In this document: one piece after another, positions 1 to 6,312 of the stretch
Numbering within the stretch: position 1 is the stretch's first letter
Layout of the letters: every line of letters starts with the position of its first letter
Notes under the pieces: model-generated
Databases searched by the model: none
The model's input: the letters and a program-made list of their open reading frames with translations, nothing else
What the model was told of the DNA's origin: nothing
Position numbers and translations under genes: made by a program
DNA from: a virus
Direction: 5' to 3' (one strand)
Length of the DNA stretch: 20,952 nucleotides
IMG/VR virus record: IMGVR_UViG_3300025164_000687
Location: 1 to 20,952 of that record

Positions 1-41
1 CTAATACAGAGGGTAAAATCTGGTACATGATGATGGATTAG
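1..41 (+). CDS. C-terminal end of a preceding gene (partial)
   Basis: An open frame enters from the left edge and ends at TAG 39-41, giving the residues NTEGKIWYMMMD. It is the longest of the three plus-strand frames before the promoter at 65, and gene density is very high everywhere else, so a real gene end is plausible. Twelve residues are too few to suggest a family. A shorter frame ends at TGA 28-30, so the frame choice is not certain. Confidence 0.35.
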   Translation, partial: NTEGKIWYMMMD

Positions 42-64
42 TTATAAAAAAATTCTAAAACCAT

Positions 65-94
65 TTGACAATCTGCATCAAAAAATGGTATACT
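65..94 (+). promoter_or_regulatory. sigma70-type promoter of the early operon
   Basis: A perfect -35 box TTGACA (65-70) is followed by 18 bases and a -10 box TATACT (89-94, five of six consensus positions). Transcription would start near 101. A ribosome binding site GGAG (113-116) and an ATG (125) follow directly. This is the best promoter seen in the window and stands ahead of an essentially gap-free run of plus-strand genes to 8373. Confidence 0.72.
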
Positions 95-124
95 TTGTGT
101 AGTAAAAGTTATGGAGTAAAGTAT

Positions 125-970
125 ATGGTGGGTAGACCTTATAAATATGACTATAGCTATTTGCATGTGGCGGTTGATTGGTTGCAAACAAATAGAGATA
201 TCGCTAAAAGTTTGAACATGGATAAGCAAGAGGTTTCGCGTATTAAACGATCAATGAAAAGATTAGGTTATATTATTCCTCGCGGGAAAAATGAGAATGG
301 GATTCCTAGAGAGAAGTGGGAAAAGGCGGGAATAGGCGAGTTATCGGATTCTGAGGTAGCTAGGAAATTAGGAATTTCTAGAGAACGCGTGAGACAGGTT
401 AGAAATAAATTTGGTATCCAGTTGAATCTAGAAGCTAGAAGATTATCTGCTTATAAGTCCAGAAAATATATTAGAGAGAGACTTTCCGCGGAAAGAAAAA
501 GAATTACAAACATTGCTTTAAAACACGCTAAGAACGGATTGTCAAATAATGATATAGGACTACTTGTAAAAAGGCATCCAGTTTTTATTCAAAAACTTTT
601 ATCAGCGGCGGGATTTAAAAGATATAGACCTATTTATATGCTGGCTACTAAATATGATTGGTCTAAAGATAATCATTACTTAGCAAAAGTTACAGGATTA
701 AAATATAATACGATTTCTATTTATAGAAGAAAACTAAGAGATATGGGGTATACTAATACTTATAAAGGGCGAATGGGCTACAAAGGAAAATTAATTAAGT
801 ATCGCAATAAATCTCTATCTATCACGGAATGGGCAAAGAAAATTGGAATAAAAGCAAATACACTACGGCAAAGGTTGGAAATATGGAGTGTTAAAGAAGC
901 TTTAACAGAACCACTTATTTATCGGGGGAAACGGAATGGTAAAGAAAAAGAAGTCGCTGTTAGACATTAA
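125..970 (+). CDS. multi-helix-turn-helix DNA-binding protein (about five HTH units)
   Basis: First gene after the promoter; 281 residues. The ATG at 125 is chosen because GGAG lies 8 bases upstream. A longer reading from TTG 65 would begin inside the -35 box. Five HTH-like units can be seen: residues 18-50 (TNRDIAKSLNMDKQEVSRIK), 72-98 (SEVARKLGISRERVRQVRNK, very like sigma70 region 4.2), 137-164, 177-209 and 231-263. The last (ITEWAKKIGIKANTLRQRLE, then WSVKEALTEP) matches a DNA-binding tail common in phage HNH and AP2 proteins. Units 1 and 4 resemble each other: both start with D-W and end in a basic helix followed by GY. The protein is strongly basic and has no catalytic motif. It is probably a transcription regulator or genome-binding protein; a sigma-like role is only a possibility because no region 2 is visible. 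Confidence 0.75.
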   Translation: MVGRPYKYDYSYLHVAVDWLQTNRDIAKSLNMDKQEVSRIKRSMKRLGYIIPRGKNENGIPREKWEKAGIGELSDSEVARKLGISRERVRQVRNKFGIQLNLEARRLSAYKSRKYIRERLSAERKRITNIALKHAKNGLSNNDIGLLVKRHPVFIQKLLSAAGFKRYRPIYMLATKYDWSKDNHYLAKVTGLKYNTISIYRRKLRDMGYTNTYKGRMGYKGKLIKYRNKSLSITEWAKKIGIKANTLRQRLEIWSVKEALTEPLIYRGKRNGKEKEVAVRH

Positions 971-1148
971 TCGTTTGAAAGATTTCAAACACCGCTGTAT
1001 TATTTGTACTGCTTTACATAATACTTTTACATATACACAAAAGGACGCGGATTGTGTTACAATTAGTGACGGGTGGAAAAAGACTAAAAAAGGATGGAAG
1101 TGTAGGTTATGCAGTAATCGGAATGAAATTTATAGCGGTAAAAAATAA
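936..1148 (+). CDS. small zinc-ribbon protein
   Basis: 70 residues, very basic. Two CxxC knuckles (CIIC near residue 21 and CRLC near residue 56) are spaced as in a zinc ribbon, so one zinc ion is probably bound. The gene overlaps the HTH gene by 35 bases; its start lies behind a GGGGGAAACGG stretch acting as a Shine-Dalgarno. The next start overlaps its stop (TAATG). Family unrecognised. Proteins of this kind in phages often bind nucleic acid or host polymerases, but nothing here shows which. Confidence 0.7.
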   Translation: MVKKKKSLLDINRLKDFKHRCIICTALHNTFTYTQKDADCVTISDGWKKTKKGWKCRLCSNRNEIYSGKK

Positions 1149-1363
1149 TGCCAAGAAAAACAAAACTAGCGATTAATGCTTATCGAATAGTAAGTAACAC
1201 TATAGAGAATTCTATTATAGCGGGATACAGAAAAGCTTTTAAACATTCAGAAAATCCCCCGCCCAAATTTCCAGACGAGCAAACTATTGCAGATTATATT
1301 CATAATTACATAATGAATAGCCTCTGCGAAGTGATAGACTGGGATAAAAGTGGTGGAAAATAA
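1148..1363 (+). CDS. hypothetical protein
   Basis: 71 residues; the ATG shares a base with the previous stop (TAATG), implying coupled translation. The sequence is helical with a proline run (NPPPKFPDEQT) in the middle and an acidic C-terminal part. No motif was recognised. It is retained because it sits in phase with a gap-free operon. Confidence 0.65.
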   Translation: MPRKTKLAINAYRIVSNTIENSIIAGYRKAFKHSENPPPKFPDEQTIADYIHNYIMNSLCEVIDWDKSGGK

Positions 1364-1364
1364 T

Positions 1365-1715
1365 ATGATTATGAAATGCGATATATGTAAGCAAGAAGAG
1401 TTAATTCCAGACAGTTTAATTGGAGACCGGGAAATAACTGGCGGGATAAGACACTCGGATTGGAAAATTTGTTTAAAACAGCTTATTTATACTGTGGGTA
1501 CAGAACAGGAGAGTCACAAAAAAACAGCAAAGCACTTAGTAGATCAACGCTCTTATGCCGATTGTTTAGAGATTAAATTTGAAAAACTAAATAATAAATA
1601 CTCGATACTGAAAATATTCTTAGAAAAGATCAGTTATAACTTTAAGCTCGGTAAACACTGTAATTTAGAGATTCTAAAATCCAGTATTGATGAGATACTG
1701 AGAGTTGCAAAATAG
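1365..1715 (+). CDS. hypothetical protein with N-terminal cysteine knuckle
   Basis: 116 residues from the ATG at 1365, preferred over GTG 1350 because GGTGGA lies 8 bases upstream. It begins MIMKCDICKQEEL, one CxxC knuckle; a further cysteine follows near residue 36, so a complete zinc site is not certain. The C-terminal half is predicted to be helical (LNNKYSILKIFLEKISYNFK). Family not recognised. Confidence 0.62.
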   Translation: MIMKCDICKQEELIPDSLIGDREITGGIRHSDWKICLKQLIYTVGTEQESHKKTAKHLVDQRSYADCLEIKFEKLNNKYSILKIFLEKISYNFKLGKHCNLEILKSSIDEILRVAK

Positions 1716-1716
1716 T

Positions 1717-1956
1717 ATGAGAACTAGATTATGTAAATTTAAAGATTGTAAACAAATAGCAAGATGGATAATTAATCGGCGGAAAATTATAAATGCGGGA
1801 GTAGGAATAAAGTTAGGAATAAAATTATGTGACGGTCATGCATTAACAAGTTGTAATTTAAAAGAGAACAAACAAAAAATTATCAAATCAATTGTAGATA
1901 GAGAAATACACAAGTTTAAAGATATTCTTATTTATCCTAGATACCCAAGGTGTTAA
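1717..1956 (+). CDS. small zinc-knuckle protein (C-x4-C ... C-x2-H)
   Basis: 79 residues from ATG 1717, two bases after the preceding stop; a TTG at 1705 in the same frame is a weaker alternative. The pattern LCKFKDC, then an aromatic and basic strand, then LCDGHA gives four zinc ligands (C, C, C, H). This treble-clef-like arrangement is common among unnamed phage proteins. Basic overall. Likely nucleic-acid binding; the role is unknown. Confidence 0.65.
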   Translation: MRTRLCKFKDCKQIARWIINRRKIINAGVGIKLGIKLCDGHALTSCNLKENKQKIIKSIVDREIHKFKDILIYPRYPRC

Positions 1957-1960
1957 ATAG

Positions 1961-1976
1961 ATGCAATATATTGCAT
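1961..1976. repeat. 16-bp perfect palindrome at a start codon
   Basis: ATGCAATATATTGCAT reads the same on both strands and begins exactly at the ATG of the 75-residue gene. In RNA it would fold as a 6-bp stem with a TATA loop that encloses the start codon. A palindrome this long is not rare by chance in 21 kb of AT-rich DNA, so the position is the only reason to note it. Confidence 0.5.
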
Positions 1977-2188
1977 ATATAATAGCTGCTAAAACAAGTG
2001 ATCATACTTTACCCAAATTATCTAAAGCATTTGGACCGAAAGAAATATCGATAAAGAACTATACTGGAGAATCTCTTATATTTTTTACAATAGATGATGC
2101 TAAAAAACATATAAATGATTTACCGGAATTTTATAGAGAAATTTTATCAGTATTTGAAATTACCGCGGAAGTAACTAAAGAGGTGTAA
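1961..2188 (+). CDS. hypothetical protein
   Basis: 75 residues; the start is supported by AAGGTG (1947-1952), 8 bases ahead. Alternating hydrophobic strands and a DDAKKHINDLPE helix resemble small alpha/beta phage proteins that record a strand-helix-strand fold. The first 16 bases of the gene form a perfect palindrome (see the repeat at 1961-1976). No family assigned. Confidence 0.62.
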   Translation: MQYIAYIIAAKTSDHTLPKLSKAFGPKEISIKNYTGESLIFFTIDDAKKHINDLPEFYREILSVFEITAEVTKEV

Positions 2189-2197
2189 TTACTATAT

Positions 2198-2530
2198 ATG
2201 TATCAATACAAGGGGAAATGTTTCGGAGAAACAATAGATTTAGATGAACCAGAACCATTGACTAGGATGCTTAAAAGATACAAAGAATACAAGAATTTTA
2301 AATGGGTTGGGCAATGGAGATTGGCTTGTATTAAAGAGTTGGGCTACGCCTTAGTTTATATGAAATATTTACGTCCAGAATTTAATTGCTGGACTAAACA
2401 GTTAAGAAATGTTAGAAAACTTTGCGCCGAATTAGAAGTGGCACATAGGATTAAAACACAAAACGAAGATGCTCAATACTGGAAAGGTTTTCTGTATAGA
2501 ATCCACGATGAGATAGAGAATTTATGTTAA
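2198..2530 (+). CDS. hypothetical protein
   Basis: 110 residues, rich in W, Y and K. The upstream AGAGGTG (2179-2185) is 12 bases from the ATG, which is long, so translation may be partly coupled to the previous gene. Predicted helices in the second half (WTKQLRNVRKLCAELEVAHR). No motif recognised. The stop overlaps the start of the methyltransferase gene by 7 bases. Confidence 0.62.
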   Translation: MYQYKGKCFGETIDLDEPEPLTRMLKRYKEYKNFKWVGQWRLACIKELGYALVYMKYLRPEFNCWTKQLRNVRKLCAELEVAHRIKTQNEDAQYWKGFLYRIHDEIENLC

Positions 2531-3132
2531 CAAAGAGACCATCAACAATTTGGGAAGGTAATGATAATGATCTATTAGACTGGCTTCCAGAATTCTCCTT
2601 GAGAAGAGAAGTAAAAACTATAATAGACGTAACAGCGGGAAGAAAAAGATTCTACAAGAATAATAAATATTCAAATATAGTAAAATGTTTTGATCTAGTT
2701 CCCCAATGTAAAGATGTAGTAAAAGCTGATTTCAGATGCTTGCCAATTAAAAGTAATTCTTGTGAGGTAATCATTTTTGATCCACCGCATATTTCTGAGA
2801 CTGGGAAAAATAGTTTAATAAGCCACAAATGCGGATTTGGCGACAGCGGTGAAGAAAATATATCAAATTTATTCGAGCCGTCATTAAAAGAATTCAAGAG
2901 GATTCTTGTAGACGACGGGGTGATTCTCGCAAAAGTAGCTGACCAAGTACATCGTAATAGCTTTCAAATACAGCACGTAGATTTTATTAATGAATGTCGG
3001 AAACAAAATTTAAGAGTGTGTACAATATTTTTAAAGATAAGAAAAAATAGTATAATGGGGCTGTGGAAGCAAGTTCTTCATCCGCGGAGTTTTAATTGTT
3101 ACTGGATTGTTGTAAGGAAAGGAAAGTGTTAA
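2524..3132 (+). CDS. SAM-dependent DNA methyltransferase-like protein (DPPH motif)
   Basis: 202 residues, Rossmann-type methyltransferase. Motif I is IDVTAG at residues 34-39 (S-adenosylmethionine site), an acidic loop FDLVP follows at 57-60, a DFRCLPI segment at 69-75, and motif IV is IIFDPPH at 83-89. DPPH sits where amino-methyltransferases have [DN]PP[YFW], so N6-adenine or N4-cytosine methylation of DNA is the natural reading, with histidine replacing the usual aromatic residue. The C-terminal block (AKVADQVHRN ... YWIVVRK) matches a recurring phage methylase type. No restriction partner is present, so it probably protects phage DNA or marks it for regulation. An RNA substrate cannot be excluded. 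Confidence 0.7.
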   Translation: MLTKRPSTIWEGNDNDLLDWLPEFSLRREVKTIIDVTAGRKRFYKNNKYSNIVKCFDLVPQCKDVVKADFRCLPIKSNSCEVIIFDPPHISETGKNSLISHKCGFGDSGEENISNLFEPSLKEFKRILVDDGVILAKVADQVHRNSFQIQHVDFINECRKQNLRVCTIFLKIRKNSIMGLWKQVLHPRSFNCYWIVVRKGKC

Positions 3133-3554
3133 TGATTAAAGAGATTAAGAAATTTGTAGCAAACGACGGTAGCGAATGGGTAGATGTAGATAAAGCTACC
3201 CAAAGAGAAGCTTTATTGAAACAAATTGATGAATTATTAAAGCCACTAGGAGACGTACCGCAAAATGACGGATGTAGGTTTGCTAATGGAGAAGGCTATA
3301 TACAGCAAGATAAATTTATAGTGGCGCAAATTAAATTAGATTTGATTAAATTAACTGCTAAGGAGCTAAATGATCCAAGTTGGCTTGAATCAAAAGTTAA
3401 TTTTATGAATCTTGGAAGATGGTTAGATGACTCTGGAAGTCCGCTATATTCAGCTTGGGGTAGATTAATTAATATTGATGATCATGGAAGAGAGTGGGGG
3501 CAGGCATATTACGCATTGAATCCAAGTAAAGCAACATTTATTAAGATTCGATGA
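3132..3554 (+). CDS. hypothetical protein
   Basis: 140 residues from the ATG at 3132, which overlaps the previous stop (TTAATG) and has AAGGAAAG about 8 bases ahead; the in-frame TTG at 3096 is less likely. The N-terminus (KKFVANDGSEWVDVDKATQRE) has the look of a phage family in which a target-sequence strand is followed by a helix. The C-terminus contains a conserved-looking MNLGRWLDDSGSP segment. Function unknown. Confidence 0.65.
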   Translation: MIKEIKKFVANDGSEWVDVDKATQREALLKQIDELLKPLGDVPQNDGCRFANGEGYIQQDKFIVAQIKLDLIKLTAKELNDPSWLESKVNFMNLGRWLDDSGSPLYSAWGRLINIDDHGREWGQAYYALNPSKATFIKIR

Positions 3555-3563
3555 ATAAGAATA

Positions 3564-3569
3564 AGGAGG
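3564..3569 (+). promoter_or_regulatory. strong Shine-Dalgarno deciding a TTG start
   Basis: AGGAGG is the full Shine-Dalgarno core and lies 7 bases before TTG 3577. No ATG or GTG in that frame has comparable support, so the TTG is taken as the true initiation codon. Confidence 0.7.
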
Positions 3570-3576
3570 AAATAAA

Positions 3577-3783
3577 TTGAATAAAGAAACACTAGAGGGC
3601 ACTTTAGAAATCTTTAATAGAATTTGTGATTCGGTTGATGCAAAATTTAGTATGCCGTCGGTATGTTTGGCGTCTCACGATAAACGAGCGGAGTTCATGA
3701 TAGCCAAATCAAATCTAGTAGAAGCTTTAATTGCTACATATAATATGTTAGACGAGGGCAAGGAGGAGAATAAATATGAATAA
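3577..3783 (+). CDS. hypothetical protein, TTG start
   Basis: 68 residues. It starts at TTG behind a perfect AGGAGG. It is a single predicted helical unit (TLEGTLEIFNRICDSVD ... LVEALIATYNMLDEGKEENK). A related-looking helical layout is common in small phage accessory proteins, but no family is recognised. Its 3' end carries the AGGAGG that serves the next gene and overlaps it by 8 bases. Confidence 0.62.
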   Translation: MNKETLEGTLEIFNRICDSVDAKFSMPSVCLASHDKRAEFMIAKSNLVEALIATYNMLDEGKEENKYE

Positions 3784-4102
3784 AAATAATTGGACGATGG
3801 GTGGAAATTCAGAAGAATTATTATACAAAGAAGACCCTTACGATGACAGATTTTATATAAGACCAGTTTACGAATATACAAAAGTTGTTGGATGGAGAGC
3901 GTGTGATAGAAGTCGATCAGATTACCTTACGGGGAATCCGAAAGCTTTATTAGAATCTAGAAACAAAAAGACAGCTATGAAATTTATAGAAAAGAATTTG
4001 AAAGCGGTGGATAAAGCAGTAAAAATCCTTATTCCATATTTTCTGAATCCTTTTATAGAAATCATGACTGATGAGAAGAGAGGCTGGAAATGGGAGAAAT
4101 AA
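3776..4102 (+). CDS. hypothetical protein
   Basis: 108 residues; AAGGAGGAG just upstream makes the ATG at 3776 secure. N-terminal part acidic and aromatic (YKEDPYDDRFYIRPVYEY), C-terminal part basic and helical with a hydrophobic stretch (AVKILIPYFLNPFIEIM), not long enough for a confident membrane segment. No family recognised. The next gene starts inside its 3' end. Confidence 0.62.
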   Translation: MNKNNWTMGGNSEELLYKEDPYDDRFYIRPVYEYTKVVGWRACDRSRSDYLTGNPKALLESRNKKTAMKFIEKNLKAVDKAVKILIPYFLNPFIEIMTDEKRGWKWEK

Positions 4103-4269
4103 AGATTAAAGAAGAAGATATGGAAAAGATAAAAGAATTACTTCGGGATAAGAAAGAACAGGAGTCTTTAAGAATCTGTCCTAGATGTTTATTAGTTCTT
4201 ACAGCTAATATAATCTGGGAAAAAACCAATTGTCCTAATTGTAAATATCATTTCTGCTGTACGGAATAG
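4090..4269 (+). CDS. small zinc-ribbon protein (59 residues)
   Basis: It fills what would otherwise be a 169-base gap. ATG 4090 overlaps the preceding gene by 13 bases and has GAGAGG about 7 bases ahead; TAG is at 4267-4269. An N-terminal charged helix (EEDMEKIKELLRDKKEQE) is followed by CPRC, a short hydrophobic strand, and CPNC with two more cysteines at the end (FCC), a typical zinc ribbon. Possibly DNA- or protein-binding. Not recognised beyond that. Confidence 0.62.
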   Translation: MGEIKIKEEDMEKIKELLRDKKEQESLRICPRCLLVLTANIIWEKTNCPNCKYHFCCTE

Positions 4270-4271
4270 CG

Positions 4272-4757
4272 ATGTCTGGGAAAATAGAACTAACGAGGGG
4301 GCTTTATGCTATTGTGGACGATGAAGATTATAATAAGCTAAATTCATTTTGTTGGAATGCGACCGAAAGAAAACATTTTTCGCATAAAACTTATTATGCT
4401 GTAAGAACCATATATGAGACTAGAAAAGTTGTTTATATGCATAGACAAATACTCGGGGTATTGGTAGAACAAGTGGTAGACCACATTAACAGAAACGGGC
4501 TAGACAATAGAAAAGAAAATTTAAGAATATGCAGTCAATCAGAAAATAATAGAAATCGCGGTAAGTCAGATGTCAACGTAACTGGCTATAAAGGAGTATT
4601 TGTTAGAAGAAATACTAATAGCTATATGGCGGCTATATCTGTGAATAAGAAACAAATATATCTAGGTATGTTCCTCGGGAAAGAGGAGGCCGCGCGGGCA
4701 TATGACGAAGCCGCGAAGAAATACTTTGGTGAATTTGCTAATCTAAATTTTAAATAA
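4272..4757 (+). CDS. HNH homing endonuclease with AP2/ERF DNA-binding domain
   Basis: 161 residues. The N-terminal part (ELTRGLYAIVDDEDYNKLNS) is the usual lead-in of this family. The HNH nuclease spans about 55-95: H57, then VVDHINRNGLDNRKENLR with D70, H71 and N79, then N92. An AP2-type DNA-binding domain follows at 103-160 (GYKGVFVRRNTNSYMAAI ... KEEAARAYDEAAKKYFGE). Such proteins cut one DNA strand or both at a preferred site and spread as free-standing homing endonucleases between genes. Here it is squeezed between two small genes, 2 bases after one and 16 before the next, without a visible intron or interrupted gene. The Shine-Dalgarno is weak, implying low or coupled expression. Confidence 0.88.
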   Translation: MSGKIELTRGLYAIVDDEDYNKLNSFCWNATERKHFSHKTYYAVRTIYETRKVVYMHRQILGVLVEQVVDHINRNGLDNRKENLRICSQSENNRNRGKSDVNVTGYKGVFVRRNTNSYMAAISVNKKQIYLGMFLGKEEAARAYDEAAKKYFGEFANLNFK

Positions 4758-4773
4758 GTTGGAGCGAACAGAG

Positions 4774-5085
4774 ATGATGCAAAAAGATATGAAGGCAAAT
4801 TCGTATTTACTAAATTCTCAGTTAAAAGTAGTATACCTAGTAGGAACAGCCACGTGTGACGGAAATAGTGTTAAAAGTATTCATAAAACTTATGAGGGGG
4901 CACTAAATGCTTGGAATAGTGAAAAATTACGATTAATAGCTGGGCACAGAACGATGATTGAACACGGGTACGATAATGATCGGTACAGTGAAATGATTAA
5001 AAATTTAGAAAATGAGGATCCGGAAACAATAGACAATTATCCACATGAAACACCATACATAGATAAGTTTACTTTGTTAGAGTAA
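4774..5085 (+). CDS. hypothetical protein
   Basis: 103 residues from ATG 4774, selected because GGAG (4761-4764) is 9 bases upstream; TTG 4759 lies before that site. The core (KVVYLVGTATCDGNSVKSIHKTYEGALNAWNSEK) looks like a strand-loop-strand followed by a helix, resembling small phage proteins built to a 'value plus index' alpha/beta pattern. No function can be assigned. Confidence 0.62.
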   Translation: MMQKDMKANSYLLNSQLKVVYLVGTATCDGNSVKSIHKTYEGALNAWNSEKLRLIAGHRTMIEHGYDNDRYSEMIKNLENEDPETIDNYPHETPYIDKFTLLE

Positions 5086-5090
5086 GCTAC

Positions 5091-5285
5091 ATGAGCAGTA
5101 CAAGGAAGAAAATCAGTTATATTAAAGAGCTAATAAATAAGTCTAAAAAATATTTAAGTGACAGCGAAAAAATTGAAAAAATATCTGTAAATAGCGCAAT
5201 TGATAAAGTAAACGGCGGAAGATTGCTAGTAAAAAAAGCATTAGAGTTACTAGAAGCGTTAGAAGCAGAGAAGAAAAGATTATAA
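5091..5285 (+). CDS. hypothetical coiled-coil protein
   Basis: 64 residues, almost entirely predicted helix with many lysines and glutamates; the end (ALELLEALEAEKKRL) has heptad-like leucines. The ATG is 5 bases after the preceding stop and has only a weak upstream GAGTAAG. Function unknown. Confidence 0.55.
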   Translation: MSSTRKKISYIKELINKSKKYLSDSEKIEKISVNSAIDKVNGGRLLVKKALELLEALEAEKKRL

Positions 5286-5302
5286 AAGAGTGAGGAAGAC
5301 AA

Positions 5303-5452
5303 ATGAAAAATAAACACAAACACGAAAGAAATAAAAGCTGCACCTGTTCTATAAGCGGGCTAGAGCCAGATGATGATTGTCCATTACATTCTGGAGGAGA
5401 GTGGCCACCGAGATGTGTGTTTTGCGGAAGATTTATGAAATGGAGAAAATAA
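5303..5452 (+). CDS. small cysteine/histidine-rich protein (49 residues)
   Basis: It fills the gap between 5285 and 5453. ATG 5303 follows GAGGAAG by 4-5 bases; TAA is at 5450-5452. The pattern CTC ... EPDDDCPLHS ... PPRCVFCGRFM gives up to six metal ligands and matches a recurring phage microprotein layout (CTC-x-EPDxDCPxH, then CxxCGRFM). Probably a zinc-binding fold. The stop overlaps the Shine-Dalgarno-to-start region of the next gene with no spare bases. Confidence 0.62.
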   Translation: MKNKHKHERNKSCTCSISGLEPDDDCPLHSGGEWPPRCVFCGRFMKWRK

Positions 5453-5662
5453 TTGAGTAAATCAATAAATAAATTTTGCCCATTCTGCGGCTCAACAGAT
5501 TTGGTACTAGTTAGTGCCGTCGGTGGAAAAGGAATGACACATTATAATGTTTTTCAAATAATGTGCGGGTATTGTAAATCTAGAGGTCCAACAGAAGTAA
5601 CTGAGAAATTAGCGAAATTTGCTTGGGGGCGCAGAGAAACAATAAAATGGAAAAACGGATAA
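5453..5662 (+). CDS. Lar-like restriction alleviation / zinc-ribbon protein, TTG start
   Basis: 69 residues. TTG 5453 follows the previous stop immediately and GGAG (5442-5445) is 7 bases ahead. Layout: FCPFCGSTDLVLV, then a variable stretch, then MCGYCKSRGP, then a helix ending in FAWGRRE. This is the arrangement of the Lar family (CPFCGS ... CxxCGxxGP ... AWNxR). The founding Rac protein Lar relieves type I restriction, but most phage members are uncharacterised, so the function is inferred by resemblance. The WNxR signature is WGRR here. Confidence 0.6.
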   Translation: MSKSINKFCPFCGSTDLVLVSAVGGKGMTHYNVFQIMCGYCKSRGPTEVTEKLAKFAWGRRETIKWKNG

Positions 5663-6312
5663 AAATTTGTCCGAAATGCAAGCAAACAAAAGATACTCTA
5701 GGGTTTTATAAAAACAGATGTTCTCTAGATGGATTGTGTACTTATTGTAAATCATGTGAAAATCTACGAAAATATGAGATGCTGCGAAAACGGGCCAGAG
5801 AACGCGGGGCAGAGCCACAAATTTCAACTCTAGAGGCAAGAAAAAATAGAGAAAACGGAGTTAAGTACTGCCCGTTGTGTAAAGAGACAAAAGATTTAAA
5901 AGAATTCTATACGTCTAAAAATAGTAATTTCGGATTTTCATCTCATTGTATTATTTGTAGTAATAAGTTTAGCAGGAATAGACCGAAAAAGGAAAAGCAG
6001 GAATACTATATGAAGAATAAAGAAAGTATACTTAATGCCCATTTAAAGGCAAGATTTAAAATAACACTAGAAATATATAACGCATTACTAGAAAAACAAA
6101 ATGGGCGCTGTGCCATTTGTGGTAAAACAGCAGAAGAAAACGGGAAACGCCTAGCAGTAGACCACTCACACGATTCCGGAGAGGTAAGAGAACTATTGTG
6201 TGGTACGTGTAATGCCGCAATTGGTTTTTTGAAAGAAGACCCGGAAATTGCACGGAAAGCTTCTATTTATTTAGAAAAGTGGAGGAAAGATGTCGTACCT
6301 AAAAATACTTAA
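5647..6312 (+). CDS. endonuclease VII-like (HNH) protein with duplicated zinc ribbon
   Basis: 221 residues from ATG 5647, overlapping the Lar-like gene by 16 bases. The C-terminal domain (about 136-212) has CAIC at 155-158, then VDHSHDSGEVRELLCGTCN at 171-189, the signature of recombination endonuclease VII, which in T4 resolves Holliday junctions and branched DNA before packaging. The N-terminal half contains two similar zinc-ribbon units, residues 6-38 (ICPKCKQTKDTLGFYKNRC) and 73-105 (YCPLCKETKDLKEFYTSKNS), joined by a basic helix. Duplicated N-terminal ribbons are common in the phage HNH members and probably add DNA contacts. It could act in DNA branch resolution or as a homing-type nuclease. 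Confidence 0.8.
   Translation: MEKRIKICPKCKQTKDTLGFYKNRCSLDGLCTYCKSCENLRKYEMLRKRARERGAEPQISTLEARKNRENGVKYCPLCKETKDLKEFYTSKNSNFGFSSHCIICSNKFSRNRPKKEKQEYYMKNKESILNAHLKARFKITLEIYNALLEKQNGRCAICGKTAEENGKRLAVDHSHDSGEVRELLCGTCNAAIGFLKEDPEIARKASIYLEKWRKDVVPKNT

Noticed and set aside
65-124. Upstream extension of the HTH protein from TTG 65
   Set aside because: The TTG is part of the -35 promoter box and has no ribosome binding site, whereas ATG 125 has GGAG at the right distance.
300-440. Apparent abundance of CTAG, including TCTAGA
   Set aside because: About five CTAG in the first kilobase is close to what base composition predicts. It only shows that CTAG is not avoided as it is in enteric bacteria.
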